From Streptomyces carminius (GTDB taxonomy: Bacteria; Actinomycetota; Actinomycetes; Streptomycetales; Streptomycetaceae), in contig NZ_PGGW01000008.1 of the NCBI RefSeq assembly GCF_002794255.1, forward strand, positions 236,465 through 300,464: a DNA stretch of 64,000 nt. The letters run 5' to 3'. Both the position numbers and the translations under genes were made by a program. The notes under the pieces were generated by a model that was not told where the DNA came from, did no database searches, and worked only from the letters and a program-made list of their open reading frames with translations. Shown here in pieces: positions 8,386 to 17,305 of the stretch; position 1 is the stretch's first letter; every line of letters begins with the position of its first letter.

Positions 8386-9206
8386 GACGCCTCCTTACGG
8401 GTCGCTGATCGGGATGCGGTCGGATGCGGCGGGGGAGAAGGACCGGCGGCACGGCCGGCGGGGAGGGAGCGGAAGAAGTCCCCGATGTGCCGCCACACCT
8501 CGGGCCCGCCGTTCAGGCCCCTCCAGTGGGCGCGCACCACGGCCGTCAGGCGGTAGCAGTCGTCCAGCGGGACGATCCAGTGCTCCCGGACTCCTTCGGT
8601 CCGGTCGACCAGCAGGGCCTCGACGTCGTCGGCCGGTGCCGCGGAGTCCGGGGCGCACGCCGCCAGCCCGCTCTCCACCTCGTGCCAGTGGTGCGGGTCC
8701 ACGGTGGCGCGCAGCAGCCCCATCGGGCTCGGGTAACCGGCCCGGACCTCGCCGGACTCCCCGGCGCGGGTGAAGAACGCCAGGCCGACGGGGACGCCGA
8801 GCCCGGCCCACAGCGCGTCGTCGAGCACCTCTCCGGTCAGCCGGACCCTGCGCAGCGGCAGCAGCCGGTAGTGTGCCCCGCCCGCCTCCCGGCGGTCGAA
8901 CAGCAGGGCGCAGGCGCGGCAGGCGCAGGAGACGGCGTCCGCGCGGATGTCCAGCAGATGGCGGTGCTCCGACGGCAGGGGCTGGGAGCACAGGTCGCAC
9001 CGCTCCCCGCCGGGGCCTCCGGGGCCGCCGCCGGGGTTGCCCGGGCCGCTGGGGCTCTCCCGTGTCCCGCTCCGTCCGGCCCGGTGGGCCGGACGGAGCG
9101 CCAGCCGGCGGAGCCGGGGCGCGGGGAAGGGCCCGACGGGCGGGGTGGGGGGAGGCACGGAGGCCGGGGTGGGGGGAGGCACGGAGGCCGGAACCGTCTC
9201 CGCCAC
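8382..9206 (-). CDS. DUF5947 family protein with Cys-pair motifs
   Basis: A 274-aa protein of the DUF5947 family. GTG at 9206 follows the NifU-like stop by six bases. After a Pro-rich head (residues 1-65) comes ERCDLCSQPLPSEHRHLLD and SCACRACALLF, which together supply two Cys pairs resembling a zinc ribbon or a rubredoxin-like iron site. The remainder carries PLRRVRLTGEVL and a conserved end WRHIGDFFRSL. Operon position next to the NifU-like gene suggests a role in metal or electron handling for the hydrogenase. This is inference. Confidence 0.82.
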   Translation of the reverse strand: MAETVPASVPPPTPASVPPPTPPVGPFPAPRLRRLALRPAHRAGRSGTRESPSGPGNPGGGPGGPGGERCDLCSQPLPSEHRHLLDIRADAVSCACRACALLFDRREAGGAHYRLLPLRRVRLTGEVLDDALWAGLGVPVGLAFFTRAGESGEVRAGYPSPMGLLRATVDPHHWHEVESGLAACAPDSAAPADDVEALLVDRTEGVREHWIVPLDDCYRLTAVVRAHWRGLNGGPEVWRHIGDFFRSLPAGRAAGPSPPPHPTASRSATRKEAS

Positions 9207-9212
9207 GGCCGC

Positions 9213-9833
9213 TCACCCGCCCCGCTCGGCGGTGAGCGCGGGTTTGCGGAAGAGGCTGTCCACCGGGATGAGCGCGGCGGGTGCCGTCACGGGAACGGTC
9301 TCGACGTCCGGGTGTCCGATCTCGGGCGCGGCGGCGGACACCGCCTCCCGCACGGCCCGCTCCAGCGCCGGTGCCGAGGACGAACAGCCGCGCCCGCCGG
9401 CCCGCAGCCGGATCCGTGCCGTCGTGCCGGAGACCTCCAGCAGTTCCGCCTCGCTCCCGTCGAAGGCCGGCCGGCGGCGCAGCGCCTCCAGCGCCCGGCG
9501 GACCCGGGTCTCCGGCGGATCCGGGTGCAGGTCGTGCACCAGCAGCAGGTGGCCGACGAGTTCGTCGGCCGCGAGCCGGTGCGCCGGCCCGGTTCCGCCG
9601 TCCCCCGCACCGTCGCCTCGGTCCGCGTCACCGGCGTCACCGGAGTCGCCGGAGGCGCACCGGCCGAGGTGGTCCATGATCCGGGCGAGGCACTCGCCGT
9701 AGATGTCCACCAGTGTCTCGACCGTCTCGACGGCCCGGGCCGCCGCGGCGCTGTCCGGCAGGGCCTCCAGCCCGGCCAGCAGTTCCTCGGCCCGTGCCAC
9801 CCGTGCGCGGGCGTACTCGTCGTCCCAGGTCAT
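9213..9833 (-). CDS. NifU C-terminal-like protein of the hydrogenase operon
   Basis: A 206-aa protein starting MTWDDEYARARVARAEELL. Residues about 105-190 resemble the NifU C-terminal (Nfu) scaffold domain: alternating strands, RIRLRAGGRGCSSSAPALER and a following helix. The usual Nfu CxxC pair is reduced to a single Cys (GRGCSSS), so classic Fe-S scaffolding is uncertain. The N-terminal helical region includes an acidic Gly/Asp low-complexity insert. It starts 12 bases after the large-subunit stop, as in other group 1h loci. Confidence 0.85.
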   Translation of the reverse strand: MTWDDEYARARVARAEELLAGLEALPDSAAAARAVETVETLVDIYGECLARIMDHLGRCASGDSGDAGDADRGDGAGDGGTGPAHRLAADELVGHLLLVHDLHPDPPETRVRRALEALRRRPAFDGSEAELLEVSGTTARIRLRAGGRGCSSSAPALERAVREAVSAAAPEIGHPDVETVPVTAPAALIPVDSLFRKPALTAERGG

Positions 9834-9844
9834 GGCGGCCGCCC

Positions 9845-11635
9845 CTACGCGAGTGCGCCGAGGGTCGGCGAGTGGCTCTGGAACAGGGTGCGGCCGCGGC
9901 CCAGGTACATGTGCACCCCGCACGGCAGGCACGGGTCGAAGCTGCGCACGGTGCGCATGATGTCGATGCCCTTGAAGTCCTCCGGCCCGTTCTCCTCGAA
10001 GATCGGGCAGCCCTGGACGGCGTCCTCGTACGGCCCCGGGGTGCCGTAGAAGTCCCGGGGACTGGCGTTCCAGGGGGTCGGCGGGTACGGGTGGTAGTTG
10101 GCGATCTTTTTGTCGCGGATCACCAGGTGGTGGGAGAGCACCCCGCGCACGGCCTCGTGGAAGCCCACGCCGATGCCCTCGTCGGGCACCTCGAAGTCCT
10201 CGAAGGTCTTGGTGCGTCCGGCCCGTACCTCCTCCAGCGCCTTGTCCACGAAGTGCAGGGCCATGGCGGCGGCGTAGGCGACGAAGTACATCCGGGCCCG
10301 GTTGCGCTCGATGGTGTTGGGGAAGGGCGGGGGCGTCCACTCCAGCCGCGTCTCGGGCATGCCGGGGGTCTTCGGCAGGTCGATCTCGACGCTGTGCCCG
10401 GTGGAGCGGACATAGGGGGTGCGCACCTTGCCGGCCAGCGCGGTGGCCCACAGCCGGGCGATCGGGCCGCCCCCGGTGTCCAGGGCGAGGAAGTCGTTCG
10501 TACGCCTGTCGTACCAGCGGGGACTCATCACCCAGCTGTACTTGCCGCCCTCCGTCAGCTCGCGCTTCTGCGGGGCCGGGAGGGTGGTCTGGTTCCACGG
10601 GTGGCGGGGGTCGACGGGGTTGCCGAGGGGGTCCTTGGCGACGTACGTCTCCTCGCCGATCCAGTCCTCGTAGTACGAGCTGCCCAGCAGGATCCGCATG
10701 CCCAGGTTGATGTCGACCAGGTCGGTGGTGACCAGCTCGTTGTCGACGACGATGCCGGGGGTGACGAACATGGCGTTGCCCCACTCGTTCATCGTCCGGT
10801 AGTCGTAGTCGACCACCTCGGGATCCTGGAAGGCTCCCCAGCAGCCCAGCAGGGTGCGGCGGCGGCCGACCTCCTCGTAGCCGGGCAGTGCCTCGTAGAA
10901 GAAGTCGAAGACGTCGTCGTTGAGGGCGACGGCCCGCTTGACGAAGTCCAGGCAGCGCGTCAGGCGCACCAGGTAGTCGGTGAAGACCTGTGGTGTGGCC
11001 ACCGTGCCGACGCCGCCGGGGTAGAGCGTGGAGGGGTGGACGTGGCGGCCCTCCATCAGGCAGCACATCTCACGGGTGAGCCGGCTCATGGTGAGGGCTT
11101 CCTTGTAGGTGGAGCCCTCGAAGGGGTTGTAGGAGCGCATGATGTCGGCGATCGTCCGCTGGCCGTGCACGTCGCCGCGCGGCGCCGGGGTCCGCTCGGC
11201 GCGTTCCAGCACTGCGGGGTTGGTCTCCTTGACCATGCGCTCGCAGTAGTCGACGAAGACCATGTTGTCCTGGAAGATCGTGTGGTCGAACATGTACTCG
11301 GCCGCTTCGCCCAGATTGATGATCCAGTCCGCGAGCGGCGGCGGCTTCACCCCGTAGGCCATGTTCTGGGCGTAGATCGAGCAGACGGCGTGGTTGTCCC
11401 CGCAGATGCCGCAGATGCGGCTGGTGATGAAGTGCGAGTCGCGGGGGTCCTTGCCCTTCATGAAGACGCTGTAGCCGCGGAAGAGCGAGGAGGTGCTCCG
11501 GCACTCGACGACCTCCCGGTTGGGAAAGTCGATCTTCGTGTAGATGCCCAGGTTGCCGATGATCCTGGTGATGGGATCGAACGCCACCTCGGTGAGGGTG
11601 CGCTGTTCGGCCGGGACGGTCTGGCTCGTCGTCAC
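9845..11635 (-). CDS. hhyL: [NiFe]-hydrogenase large subunit, group 1h (actinobacterial, high-affinity)
   Basis: A 596-aa catalytic subunit of uptake hydrogenase. The nickel-binding L1 motif RICGICGDNHAVCS spans residues 73-86 (Cys75, Cys78) and the L2 motif SFDPCLPCGVH ends at His575 (Cys569, Cys572). The 21 residues after His575 are the predicted peptide removed by the operon's own protease after nickel insertion. The motif variants match the group 1h/5 actinobacterial enzymes that oxidise atmospheric H2 and tolerate O2. GTG at 11635 is preceded by an AGAGGA-like site; the small subunit gene lies 76 bases upstream. No signal peptide, so the enzyme acts on the cytoplasmic side or associates with the membrane through partners. 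Confidence 0.97.
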   Translation of the reverse strand: MTTSQTVPAEQRTLTEVAFDPITRIIGNLGIYTKIDFPNREVVECRSTSSLFRGYSVFMKGKDPRDSHFITSRICGICGDNHAVCSIYAQNMAYGVKPPPLADWIINLGEAAEYMFDHTIFQDNMVFVDYCERMVKETNPAVLERAERTPAPRGDVHGQRTIADIMRSYNPFEGSTYKEALTMSRLTREMCCLMEGRHVHPSTLYPGGVGTVATPQVFTDYLVRLTRCLDFVKRAVALNDDVFDFFYEALPGYEEVGRRRTLLGCWGAFQDPEVVDYDYRTMNEWGNAMFVTPGIVVDNELVTTDLVDINLGMRILLGSSYYEDWIGEETYVAKDPLGNPVDPRHPWNQTTLPAPQKRELTEGGKYSWVMSPRWYDRRTNDFLALDTGGGPIARLWATALAGKVRTPYVRSTGHSVEIDLPKTPGMPETRLEWTPPPFPNTIERNRARMYFVAYAAAMALHFVDKALEEVRAGRTKTFEDFEVPDEGIGVGFHEAVRGVLSHHLVIRDKKIANYHPYPPTPWNASPRDFYGTPGPYEDAVQGCPIFEENGPEDFKGIDIMRTVRSFDPCLPCGVHMYLGRGRTLFQSHSPTLGALA

Positions 11636-11711
11636 GGGGCGGTCCTCTCGGGCGTCTTCGGGGGCTTCGGCGTCCCGGGGAAGGCCGGGGCCATCGTCTT
11701 GGCGGGCATCG

Positions 11712-12764
11712 TCAGTGGCCGGTCCGGCGCGGCTGGTAGCCGGAGGTCAGCTCGGCGCGGTTGTGGCGCCACTTGGGCTCCTTGTTCGCGGTCCGGTTGG
11801 TGATGGCGCGCAGCGACCGCACCAGCGGCCCGTAGGCGTTGCTCAGGAACGCGGACGACACGCTGCCGCCGGGGGGCTCGTCCATGAAGGGCATGAACTT
11901 GTCGGGGAAGCCGGGCATGGTGCAGGCGATGCAGATGCCGCCGACGTTGGGGCAGCCGCCGATGCCGTCCATCCAGCCCCGCTTGGGGACGTTGCAGTTC
12001 ACCACCGGGCCCCAGCAGCCGATCTTCACCTGGCATTTGGGGGAGTTGTAGTCCAGCGCGAAGTCGCCCTGCTCGTAGTACGCGGCCCGGTCGCAGCCCT
12101 CGTGGACGGTCTTGCCGAACAGCCAGGTCGGCCGCAGCTGGTCGTCCAGCGGGATGGGCGGTGCGTGGCCCGCCGCCTGGTGGAGCACCCACAGCAGGGT
12201 CTCCATGAAGTTGTCGGGCTGTACGGGGCAGCCGGGGATGTTGACGATCGGCAGCCCGCCGGCGGAGCGGAAGTCCCAGCCCAGGTAGTCGGCCAGGCCC
12301 ATGCAGCCGGTGGGGTTGCCCGCCATGGCGTGGATGCCGCCGTAGGTGGCGCAGGTGCCGATCGCCATCACCGCGTAGGCCTTGTGCGCCAGCCGGTCGA
12401 TCCACTGGTTGAGGGTGATGGGCTCGCCGGTGTCGGGGTCGTTGCCCAGCGAGGTCCAGTAGCCGTCCCCGTTGATGTTCTCGTTGGGCACGGAGCCCTC
12501 GATGACGAGGACGAACGGGCCCAGCTCGTCGTCGGCGGCCCGGTGGAAGGCGCGGGTGAAGCCCTCGCCGGTCTCGTAGGCCAGCACCTTGTTGTGCAGG
12601 TGCACCTTCGGGATGCCCGGGATGGCGCCGAGGACGACGTCCTCCAGGCTCGGCAGCGTCGCGGCGGTGACCGCGACGGTGTCGCCGTCGCAGCTCATGC
12701 CCTCCGAGATCCACAGGACGTGGACCTCCTCGACGCCGCTGGGGGCCGGTGCGTCGGTACTCAT
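11712..12764 (-). CDS. hhyS: [NiFe]-hydrogenase small subunit, group 1h
   Basis: A 350-aa electron-transfer subunit starting MSTDAPAPSGVEEVHVLW, with GGGAGGAAG upstream. It lacks the Tat leader found in periplasmic uptake hydrogenases. The proximal-cluster motif is EGMSCDGDT instead of the usual CxGC, as in actinobacterial-type enzymes whose proximal [4Fe-4S] cluster is held by three Cys and one Asp. Further cluster ligands lie in AIGTCATYGG, NIPGCPVQPDN and the Cys-rich C-terminal part (HEGCDRAAYYEQG, PKCQVKIGCWGP, GGCPNVGGICIACTMPG). First gene of the nine-gene leftward operon; the shared upstream region is 12765-13172. Confidence 0.97.
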   Translation of the reverse strand: MSTDAPAPSGVEEVHVLWISEGMSCDGDTVAVTAATLPSLEDVVLGAIPGIPKVHLHNKVLAYETGEGFTRAFHRAADDELGPFVLVIEGSVPNENINGDGYWTSLGNDPDTGEPITLNQWIDRLAHKAYAVMAIGTCATYGGIHAMAGNPTGCMGLADYLGWDFRSAGGLPIVNIPGCPVQPDNFMETLLWVLHQAAGHAPPIPLDDQLRPTWLFGKTVHEGCDRAAYYEQGDFALDYNSPKCQVKIGCWGPVVNCNVPKRGWMDGIGGCPNVGGICIACTMPGFPDKFMPFMDEPPGGSVSSAFLSNAYGPLVRSLRAITNRTANKEPKWRHNRAELTSGYQPRRTGH

Positions 12765-12866
12765 GGCGTCTTCCTCCCTGGAGCCTTCGGGACGGGCGGG
12801 GACGGGCCCGGTCCGGGGACGGCGTGGGCGAGGGCCCGAGAGCCCCCGGCAGCCGACCGCCTCAGA

Positions 12867-12895
12867 AGTCTGGCATTGCACGCAAACAACTACAA
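12867..12895 (-). promoter_or_regulatory. Candidate promoter of the hydrogenase structural operon
   Basis: Inside the 408-base divergent region the only A/T-rich island is 12861-12897. On the minus strand it offers TTGTAG (12895-12890), a 17-base spacer and CAGACT (12872-12867), about 100 bases before hhyS. It also contains TTGCACGCAA (12877-12886), an imperfect palindrome usable as an operator. Hexamer matches are modest. Confidence 0.35.
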
Positions 12896-13158
12896 TTCGG
12901 ACGCGCGGGAGTGGGAGGGCGTCAGCCGGATGCCCCGGCCGGGGCGGGCCGGGGAGACCGGTACCCGTCGCCCCGCCGGGAAGGACGAACCGCACGAGAC
13001 CCACCGGGCAGTGCTCCGCGTACCGGGCCCCGCTCCGGGTGCGGCGCCCGGCGGGTGGTCGCGGGGGAGCGGGCGCATCGGTCCCGGTGGCGTGGGCCGG
13101 ACGGGCGAACTCGGTGCCACGCCGTGGCGGCGCCCCCGGCGGACCCGCCGCGGCTGGC

Positions 13159-13164
13159 TAGCGT
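13159..13164 (+). promoter_or_regulatory. Candidate -10 element for leaderless hypA
   Basis: TAGCGT lies eight bases before the hypA ATG (13173), the spacing expected if transcription starts at or just before the start codon. No ribosome site precedes hypA and no good -35 is seen. Confidence 0.35.
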
Positions 13165-13172
13165 GACGCCCC

Positions 13173-13580
13173 ATGCACGAGCTGTCGATCGCCGCCGCCG
13201 TCGCCGAGAGCGCCCGGGACGCCGCCCGCCGCCACGGTGCCGCCTCGGTGGAGTCGGTGCGGGTAAGGGTCGGTGAACTGTCCGGGGTGGTTCCCGACGC
13301 CCTGCGTTTCTCCTTCGAGGTGGTCACCGAGGACACCGTGCTGGCCGGCGCCGCACTCGTCGTCGAGGACGTGCCCGCCCGGGCCCGCTGCGGGGACTGC
13401 GCCGGGCAGTTCGCCCCGGGTACACCACCGCGGCTGTGGTGCCCCCGATGCCGGGGCGCGGCGGTGGAGCTGGTGGCCGGACGGGAACTGGAGATCGTCG
13501 ATGTGACCCTCCCGGGAGGCGACGGCTGTGCCGGGAACCACCCGGCGCGGCGGGACGCACAGCAGAGGGAGAGCGCGTGA
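13173..13580 (+). CDS. hypA: Hydrogenase nickel insertion protein HypA
   Basis: A 135-aa nickel chaperone. It starts with the invariant MHE whose amino group and His2 bind nickel, and carries the zinc site Cys73/Cys76 and Cys90/Cys93 (CGDC and CPRC). With HypB it delivers nickel to the precursor large subunit. First gene of the hypABFCDE operon, divergent from hhyS. The 3' end overlaps hypB by one base (TGATG). A C-terminal extension after residue 115 is hydrophilic and probably dispensable. Confidence 0.96.
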   Translation: MHELSIAAAVAESARDAARRHGAASVESVRVRVGELSGVVPDALRFSFEVVTEDTVLAGAALVVEDVPARARCGDCAGQFAPGTPPRLWCPRCRGAAVELVAGRELEIVDVTLPGGDGCAGNHPARRDAQQRESA

Positions 13581-14446
13581 TGTGCCGGACCGTCGACCTG
13601 AAGCAGGCCGTACTGGCGAAGAACGACCGGCTGGCGGACACGCTGCGCGCGTGGCTGTCCGGCCGCGGGACCGCCGCCGTCAACCTGCTGTCCAGCCCGG
13701 GCAGCGGCAAGACCGCCCTGTTGGAGCTCCTGCTGGCGCGGGCCGCCGGGCGCGGTGTGCCGGTCGCCGCGCTCACCGCCGACCTCGCCACCGAGAACGA
13801 CGCCCGGCGGCTGGCCAGGTCCGGGGCACCGGTGAAGCAGGTACTGACCGGCGGACTGTGCCATCTGGAGGCCGAGCAGCTGCGCGGGCACCTGGCGGAC
13901 TGGCTGCCGGACGGCACCCGGGTGCTGTTCGTGGAGAACGTCGGCAACCTGGTCTGCCCCGCCGCCTACGACCTGGGCGAGACCCTGCGGGTGGCGCTGA
14001 TGTCGGTCACCGAGGGCGAGGACAAACCGCTCAAGTACCCGACGGCCTTCGGCCTGGCGAACCTGGTCGTCCTCACCAAGACGGACCTCGCCCGGGCCGC
14101 GGGCTTCGACGCGGAGGCGTTCGCCGGGAACGTCCGGCAGGTCAACCCGGGCGTGGCGGTACTGCCCACCTGCGCCCGCACCGGCCGGGGCGCGGACGAG
14201 CTCCTGGAGCGAATCCTGGCCGTGTGCGAGGGCGAGCCGCCGCACCGGCCGCCGCTGGCGGCCCGGCATCTGGACGAACACCGGCACGACCACGGGTCCG
14301 GCCACGCGCACCCGTACGGCCACGACCACGGGGCCGGCCACGACCACGACCACGGGCACCGGCACGGCCACGCACCCGAGCCGGCCGTCCCGCACTCCGG
14401 GACCGGTACCGGTCCCGGTCCCGGTACCGGAGCACCCGTCCGGTGA
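13580..14446 (+). CDS. hypB: Hydrogenase nickel incorporation GTPase HypB, with C-terminal His-rich tail
   Basis: A 288-aa SIMIBI-class GTPase. The P-loop SSPGSGKT is at about 38-45, VENVGNLVCPA at 118-128, and TKTDL at 166-170 provides guanine specificity. Nickel-binding His residues are gathered at the C-terminus (residues 230-272, about 15 His alternating with Asp and Gly) instead of at the N-terminus as in Bradyrhizobium-type HypB. ATG 13580 overlaps the hypA stop; a GTG three bases earlier is an alternative. The last four bases (GTGA) start hypF. Confidence 0.95.
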   Translation: MCRTVDLKQAVLAKNDRLADTLRAWLSGRGTAAVNLLSSPGSGKTALLELLLARAAGRGVPVAALTADLATENDARRLARSGAPVKQVLTGGLCHLEAEQLRGHLADWLPDGTRVLFVENVGNLVCPAAYDLGETLRVALMSVTEGEDKPLKYPTAFGLANLVVLTKTDLARAAGFDAEAFAGNVRQVNPGVAVLPTCARTGRGADELLERILAVCEGEPPHRPPLAARHLDEHRHDHGSGHAHPYGHDHGAGHDHDHGHRHGHAPEPAVPHSGTGTGPGPGTGAPVR

Positions 14447-16896
14447 CGGCCCCGCAGGAGAGCGGCGCGGGCGCCACCGGGACGGCCACCGCCGCCCACC
14501 GTGACCCGGCGGTCCCCGGCCCCGGCACGGTCCGTCGCCGGGTCACGGTGGGCGGCACCGTCCAGGGCGTGGGGTTCCGCCCCTACGTCCACGCCCTGGC
14601 CCGCGAACTGGGCCTGACCGGGCACGTGGCCAACACCGCCGGCGGCGTCGTCGCCGAGGTGGAGGGCGGCGCCGACGCGGTGGAGGCGTTCTGCCGACGC
14701 GTCGCGGAGCGGCCCCCGCCCCTGGCCGTGGTCTCCTCGGTGACCTGTGAGACCGTGCCCCCACTGGGCGTCGCGCGGCCGGAGGCGGAGTTCACCATCC
14801 GGCCCTCGCGGTACGGCGAGGGCCGCACCCGGATTCCGCCCGACACCGCCACCTGCGCGGACTGCCTGCGCGAGCTGGCCGACCCGGCCGACCGCCGCCA
14901 CCGCCACCCGTTCATCACCTGCACCCACTGCGGCCCGCGGTTCACCATCGCCACCGCGCTGCCCTACGACCGGGCGGCCACCACCATGGCCGCCTTCCTC
15001 CTCTGCCCGGCCTGCGCCCGCGAGTACGCCGACCCCGCCGACCGCCGCTTCCACGCCCAGCCCGTCGCCTGCCACGACTGCGGCCCCCGGCTGCGGCTGA
15101 CCCCCGCCGGCAGCGCCTCCGGCCCGCCCGGCGCCCCGGGCGGGCCCGCCGCCGAGGGCGCGGCGGCGCTCGCGGCCGCCCGTCTGCTGCTGGCCGACGG
15201 CGCGGTCGTTGCCGTCAAGGGCCTCGGCGGCTACCACCTGGCCTGCGACGCCACGAACCCCGCTGCCGTCGCCGCCCTGCGCGAGCGCAAGGCACGCGGG
15301 ACGAAACCCTTCGCGGTGATGTGCCCCGATCCCGGCGCCGCCGCCCGCCTCGCCCACCTCGGGGCGGCCGAGCGCCGCGTCTTGGCCGGCCGCCACCGCC
15401 CCATCGTGCTGCTGCGCCGCCGCACCGACGGCGGGCCGGACCCACTGGCCCCCGGCGTCTGCGACGGCAGCCCCGACGTGGGGGTGCTGCTGCCCTACAC
15501 CCCGCTGCACCGGCTGCTCCTCGGCCTGCCCGGGGACGCCCCCGGACCGGCGGTGCTGGTGATGACCAGCGGCAACCGCTCCGGTGAGCCCATCGTGACC
15601 AGCGACCGCGAGGCGCTGGACCGGCTGGCCGGCATCGCCGACGCCTGGCTGTGGCACGACCGGCCCATCGCGTCCCCCTGCGACGACTCCGTGGTGCGCG
15701 TCCGCCCGGACGGCGGCGAGGTCGTGCTCCGCCGCTCCCGCGGGTACGTCCCCGACCCGATCGAACTGCCCGTGCCCCTGCTGCCCGCGCTGGCGGCCGG
15801 CGGCGACCTGAAGAACGCGCTGTGCCTGGGCGAGGGCCGAACCGCCTGGTTCGCCCCGCACCTCGGGGACCTGGACGGCCCGGCCGCCCTGCGCGCCCTG
15901 GACGGCGCCGAGCGGCGGATGCGGGTCCTGACCGGGGTCGACCCGAAGGTGCTGGCCGCCGACCGCCACCCCGGCTACCGGTCCACACGCTGGGCCCGCG
16001 CCCGCGCCCGCGCCGTCGGCGGGCCACCGCCGCGCCTGGTCCAGCACCACCACGCCCACATCGCCTCCGTCATGGCCGAGAACGGGCTGGACGGCAGTGC
16101 CCCCGTCATCGGCGTCGCCTTCGACGGCACCGGCCACGGCGACGACGGCGCCGTCTGGGGCGGCGAGGTGCTGCTCGCCGACTACGCCCGCCACCGCCGG
16201 CTGGCGCACCTGGCGTACGTACCGCTGCCCGGCGGCGACGCCGGGGTCGCCAACCCCTGCCGGATGGCGCTGTCCCAGCTGCGCTCCGCCGGCCTGCCCT
16301 GGGACGCGGACCTGCCGTGCACGGCCGCCTGCCCGCCCGAGGAGCGCCGGGTGCTCGCCCGGCAACTGGAGCGCGGCCTGGCCTGCGTACCGACCTCCAG
16401 CATGGGACGGCTGTTCGACGCCATGGCCTCCCTGGCGGGCCTGTGCCACCGGGCCGGCCACGAGGCGCAGGCCGCCGTCGCCCTGGAGGCGGCCGCCGCC
16501 CGGGCCTGGGCGGACGGCGGTCCCGGCTACTCCTTCGCGCTGCGCCCCGCACCCGGCGGCGACGGGTTCCCGGCGCTGCTCGACCCGGCCCCCGTCCTGC
16601 GCGCCGCCGTCGCCGACCTGCGCTCCGGCACTCCGCCCCCGGTGATCGCCGCCCGCTTCCACCGGGCCGTGGCGGAAGCGGTGGAGGCGGCCTGCCGGCT
16701 GGCGCGCCGGCGGACCGGTACGACCGTCGCCGCCCTGACCGGCGGGGTGTTCGCCAACGCGCTGCTGGACCAGGAGTGCGAACGGCGGCTGCGCGCGGCC
16801 GGGTTCACGGTGCTGCGGCACCACCGGGTACCGCCCGGGGACGGCGGACTGGCCCTCGGGCAGCTCCTGGTGGCGGCCCGCGCCGGTGCCCCGTGA
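14443..16896 (+). CDS. hypF: Carbamoyltransferase HypF
   Basis: An 817-aa protein that makes thiocarbamate on HypE from carbamoyl phosphate, the source of the active-site cyanides. Domains in order: acylphosphatase (about 30-120, VTVGGTVQGVGFRPYVHA), two zinc fingers (Cys138/141/160/163 and Cys188/191/210/213), YrdC-like domain (about 230-410, with KGLGGYHLACDA and KARGTKPFAVM) and a Kae1-like carbamoyltransferase domain (from about 450, with QHHHAHIASVMAE and FDGTGHGDDGAVWGGE). The GTG start overlaps hypB by four bases. Length and order are normal for HypF. Confidence 0.97.
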   Translation: MTAPQESGAGATGTATAAHRDPAVPGPGTVRRRVTVGGTVQGVGFRPYVHALARELGLTGHVANTAGGVVAEVEGGADAVEAFCRRVAERPPPLAVVSSVTCETVPPLGVARPEAEFTIRPSRYGEGRTRIPPDTATCADCLRELADPADRRHRHPFITCTHCGPRFTIATALPYDRAATTMAAFLLCPACAREYADPADRRFHAQPVACHDCGPRLRLTPAGSASGPPGAPGGPAAEGAAALAAARLLLADGAVVAVKGLGGYHLACDATNPAAVAALRERKARGTKPFAVMCPDPGAAARLAHLGAAERRVLAGRHRPIVLLRRRTDGGPDPLAPGVCDGSPDVGVLLPYTPLHRLLLGLPGDAPGPAVLVMTSGNRSGEPIVTSDREALDRLAGIADAWLWHDRPIASPCDDSVVRVRPDGGEVVLRRSRGYVPDPIELPVPLLPALAAGGDLKNALCLGEGRTAWFAPHLGDLDGPAALRALDGAERRMRVLTGVDPKVLAADRHPGYRSTRWARARARAVGGPPPRLVQHHHAHIASVMAENGLDGSAPVIGVAFDGTGHGDDGAVWGGEVLLADYARHRRLAHLAYVPLPGGDAGVANPCRMALSQLRSAGLPWDADLPCTAACPPEERRVLARQLERGLACVPTSSMGRLFDAMASLAGLCHRAGHEAQAAVALEAAAARAWADGGPGYSFALRPAPGGDGFPALLDPAPVLRAAVADLRSGTPPPVIAARFHRAVAEAVEAACRLARRRTGTTVAALTGGVFANALLDQECERRLRAAGFTVLRHHRVPPGDGGLALGQLLVAARAGAP

Positions 16897-16975
16897 CCCG
16901 GCGGGCACCGGATCGCCGGGGACCACCCGGCGGCGGAACCGACCCCACCCCCACGACGACGGACGGAGAACACGT

Positions 16976-17305
16976 ATGTGCCTGGCGGTGCCCGGCAGGG
17001 TGACCGGGATCGAGGAACGGGACGGCACGCGCATGGCGCGGGTCGACTTCGGCGGAGTGGAGAAGGACGTGTGCCTGGCCTATCTGCCCGAGGTGGAGAC
17101 GGGCGAGTACGTGATCGTCCACGTGGGCTTCGCGCTCCAGCGGCTGGACGAGGAGTCGGCCCGGGCCTCGCTGGAACTGTTCGAACAACTCGGGCTCCTG
17201 GAGGAGGAGTTCGGCGACGCCTGGGAGCGCGCGGCGGCCGAGGCCGGGGCGGCGGGCCGCCCGGAGCCCGCCCCCGCACCGGCGGTACAGGAGGGCAACC
17301 GGTGA
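16976..17305 (+). CDS. hypC: Hydrogenase assembly chaperone HypC
   Basis: A 109-aa chaperone beginning MCLAVPGRV, with the essential Cys2 that binds the Fe(CN)2CO unit and the large-subunit precursor. The OB-fold core covers residues 1-75; the remaining 35 residues, Glu/Ala/Pro-rich, are a longer tail than in E. coli HypC. CGGAGAA precedes the ATG. The final GTGA is shared with the start of hypD. Confidence 0.95.
   Translation: MCLAVPGRVTGIEERDGTRMARVDFGGVEKDVCLAYLPEVETGEYVIVHVGFALQRLDEESARASLELFEQLGLLEEEFGDAWERAAAEAGAAGRPEPAPAPAVQEGNR

Noticed and set aside
9713..11803. 696-codon open frame on the plus strand opposite hhyL
   Set aside because: Shadow of the hydrogenase large subunit in GC-rich DNA: low-complexity Val/Gly/His composition, no ribosome site, and the opposite strand is certain.
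13577..13579. GTG as alternative hypB start
   Set aside because: In frame and one codon upstream of ATG 13580, but the ATG gives the tighter stop/start overlap; difference is one residue.
13966..17034. 1022-codon open frame opposite hypB/hypF/hypC
   Set aside because: Antisense frame of hypF with Gly/Ala/Val/Gln-rich sequence and no domain; hypF is complete on the other strand.
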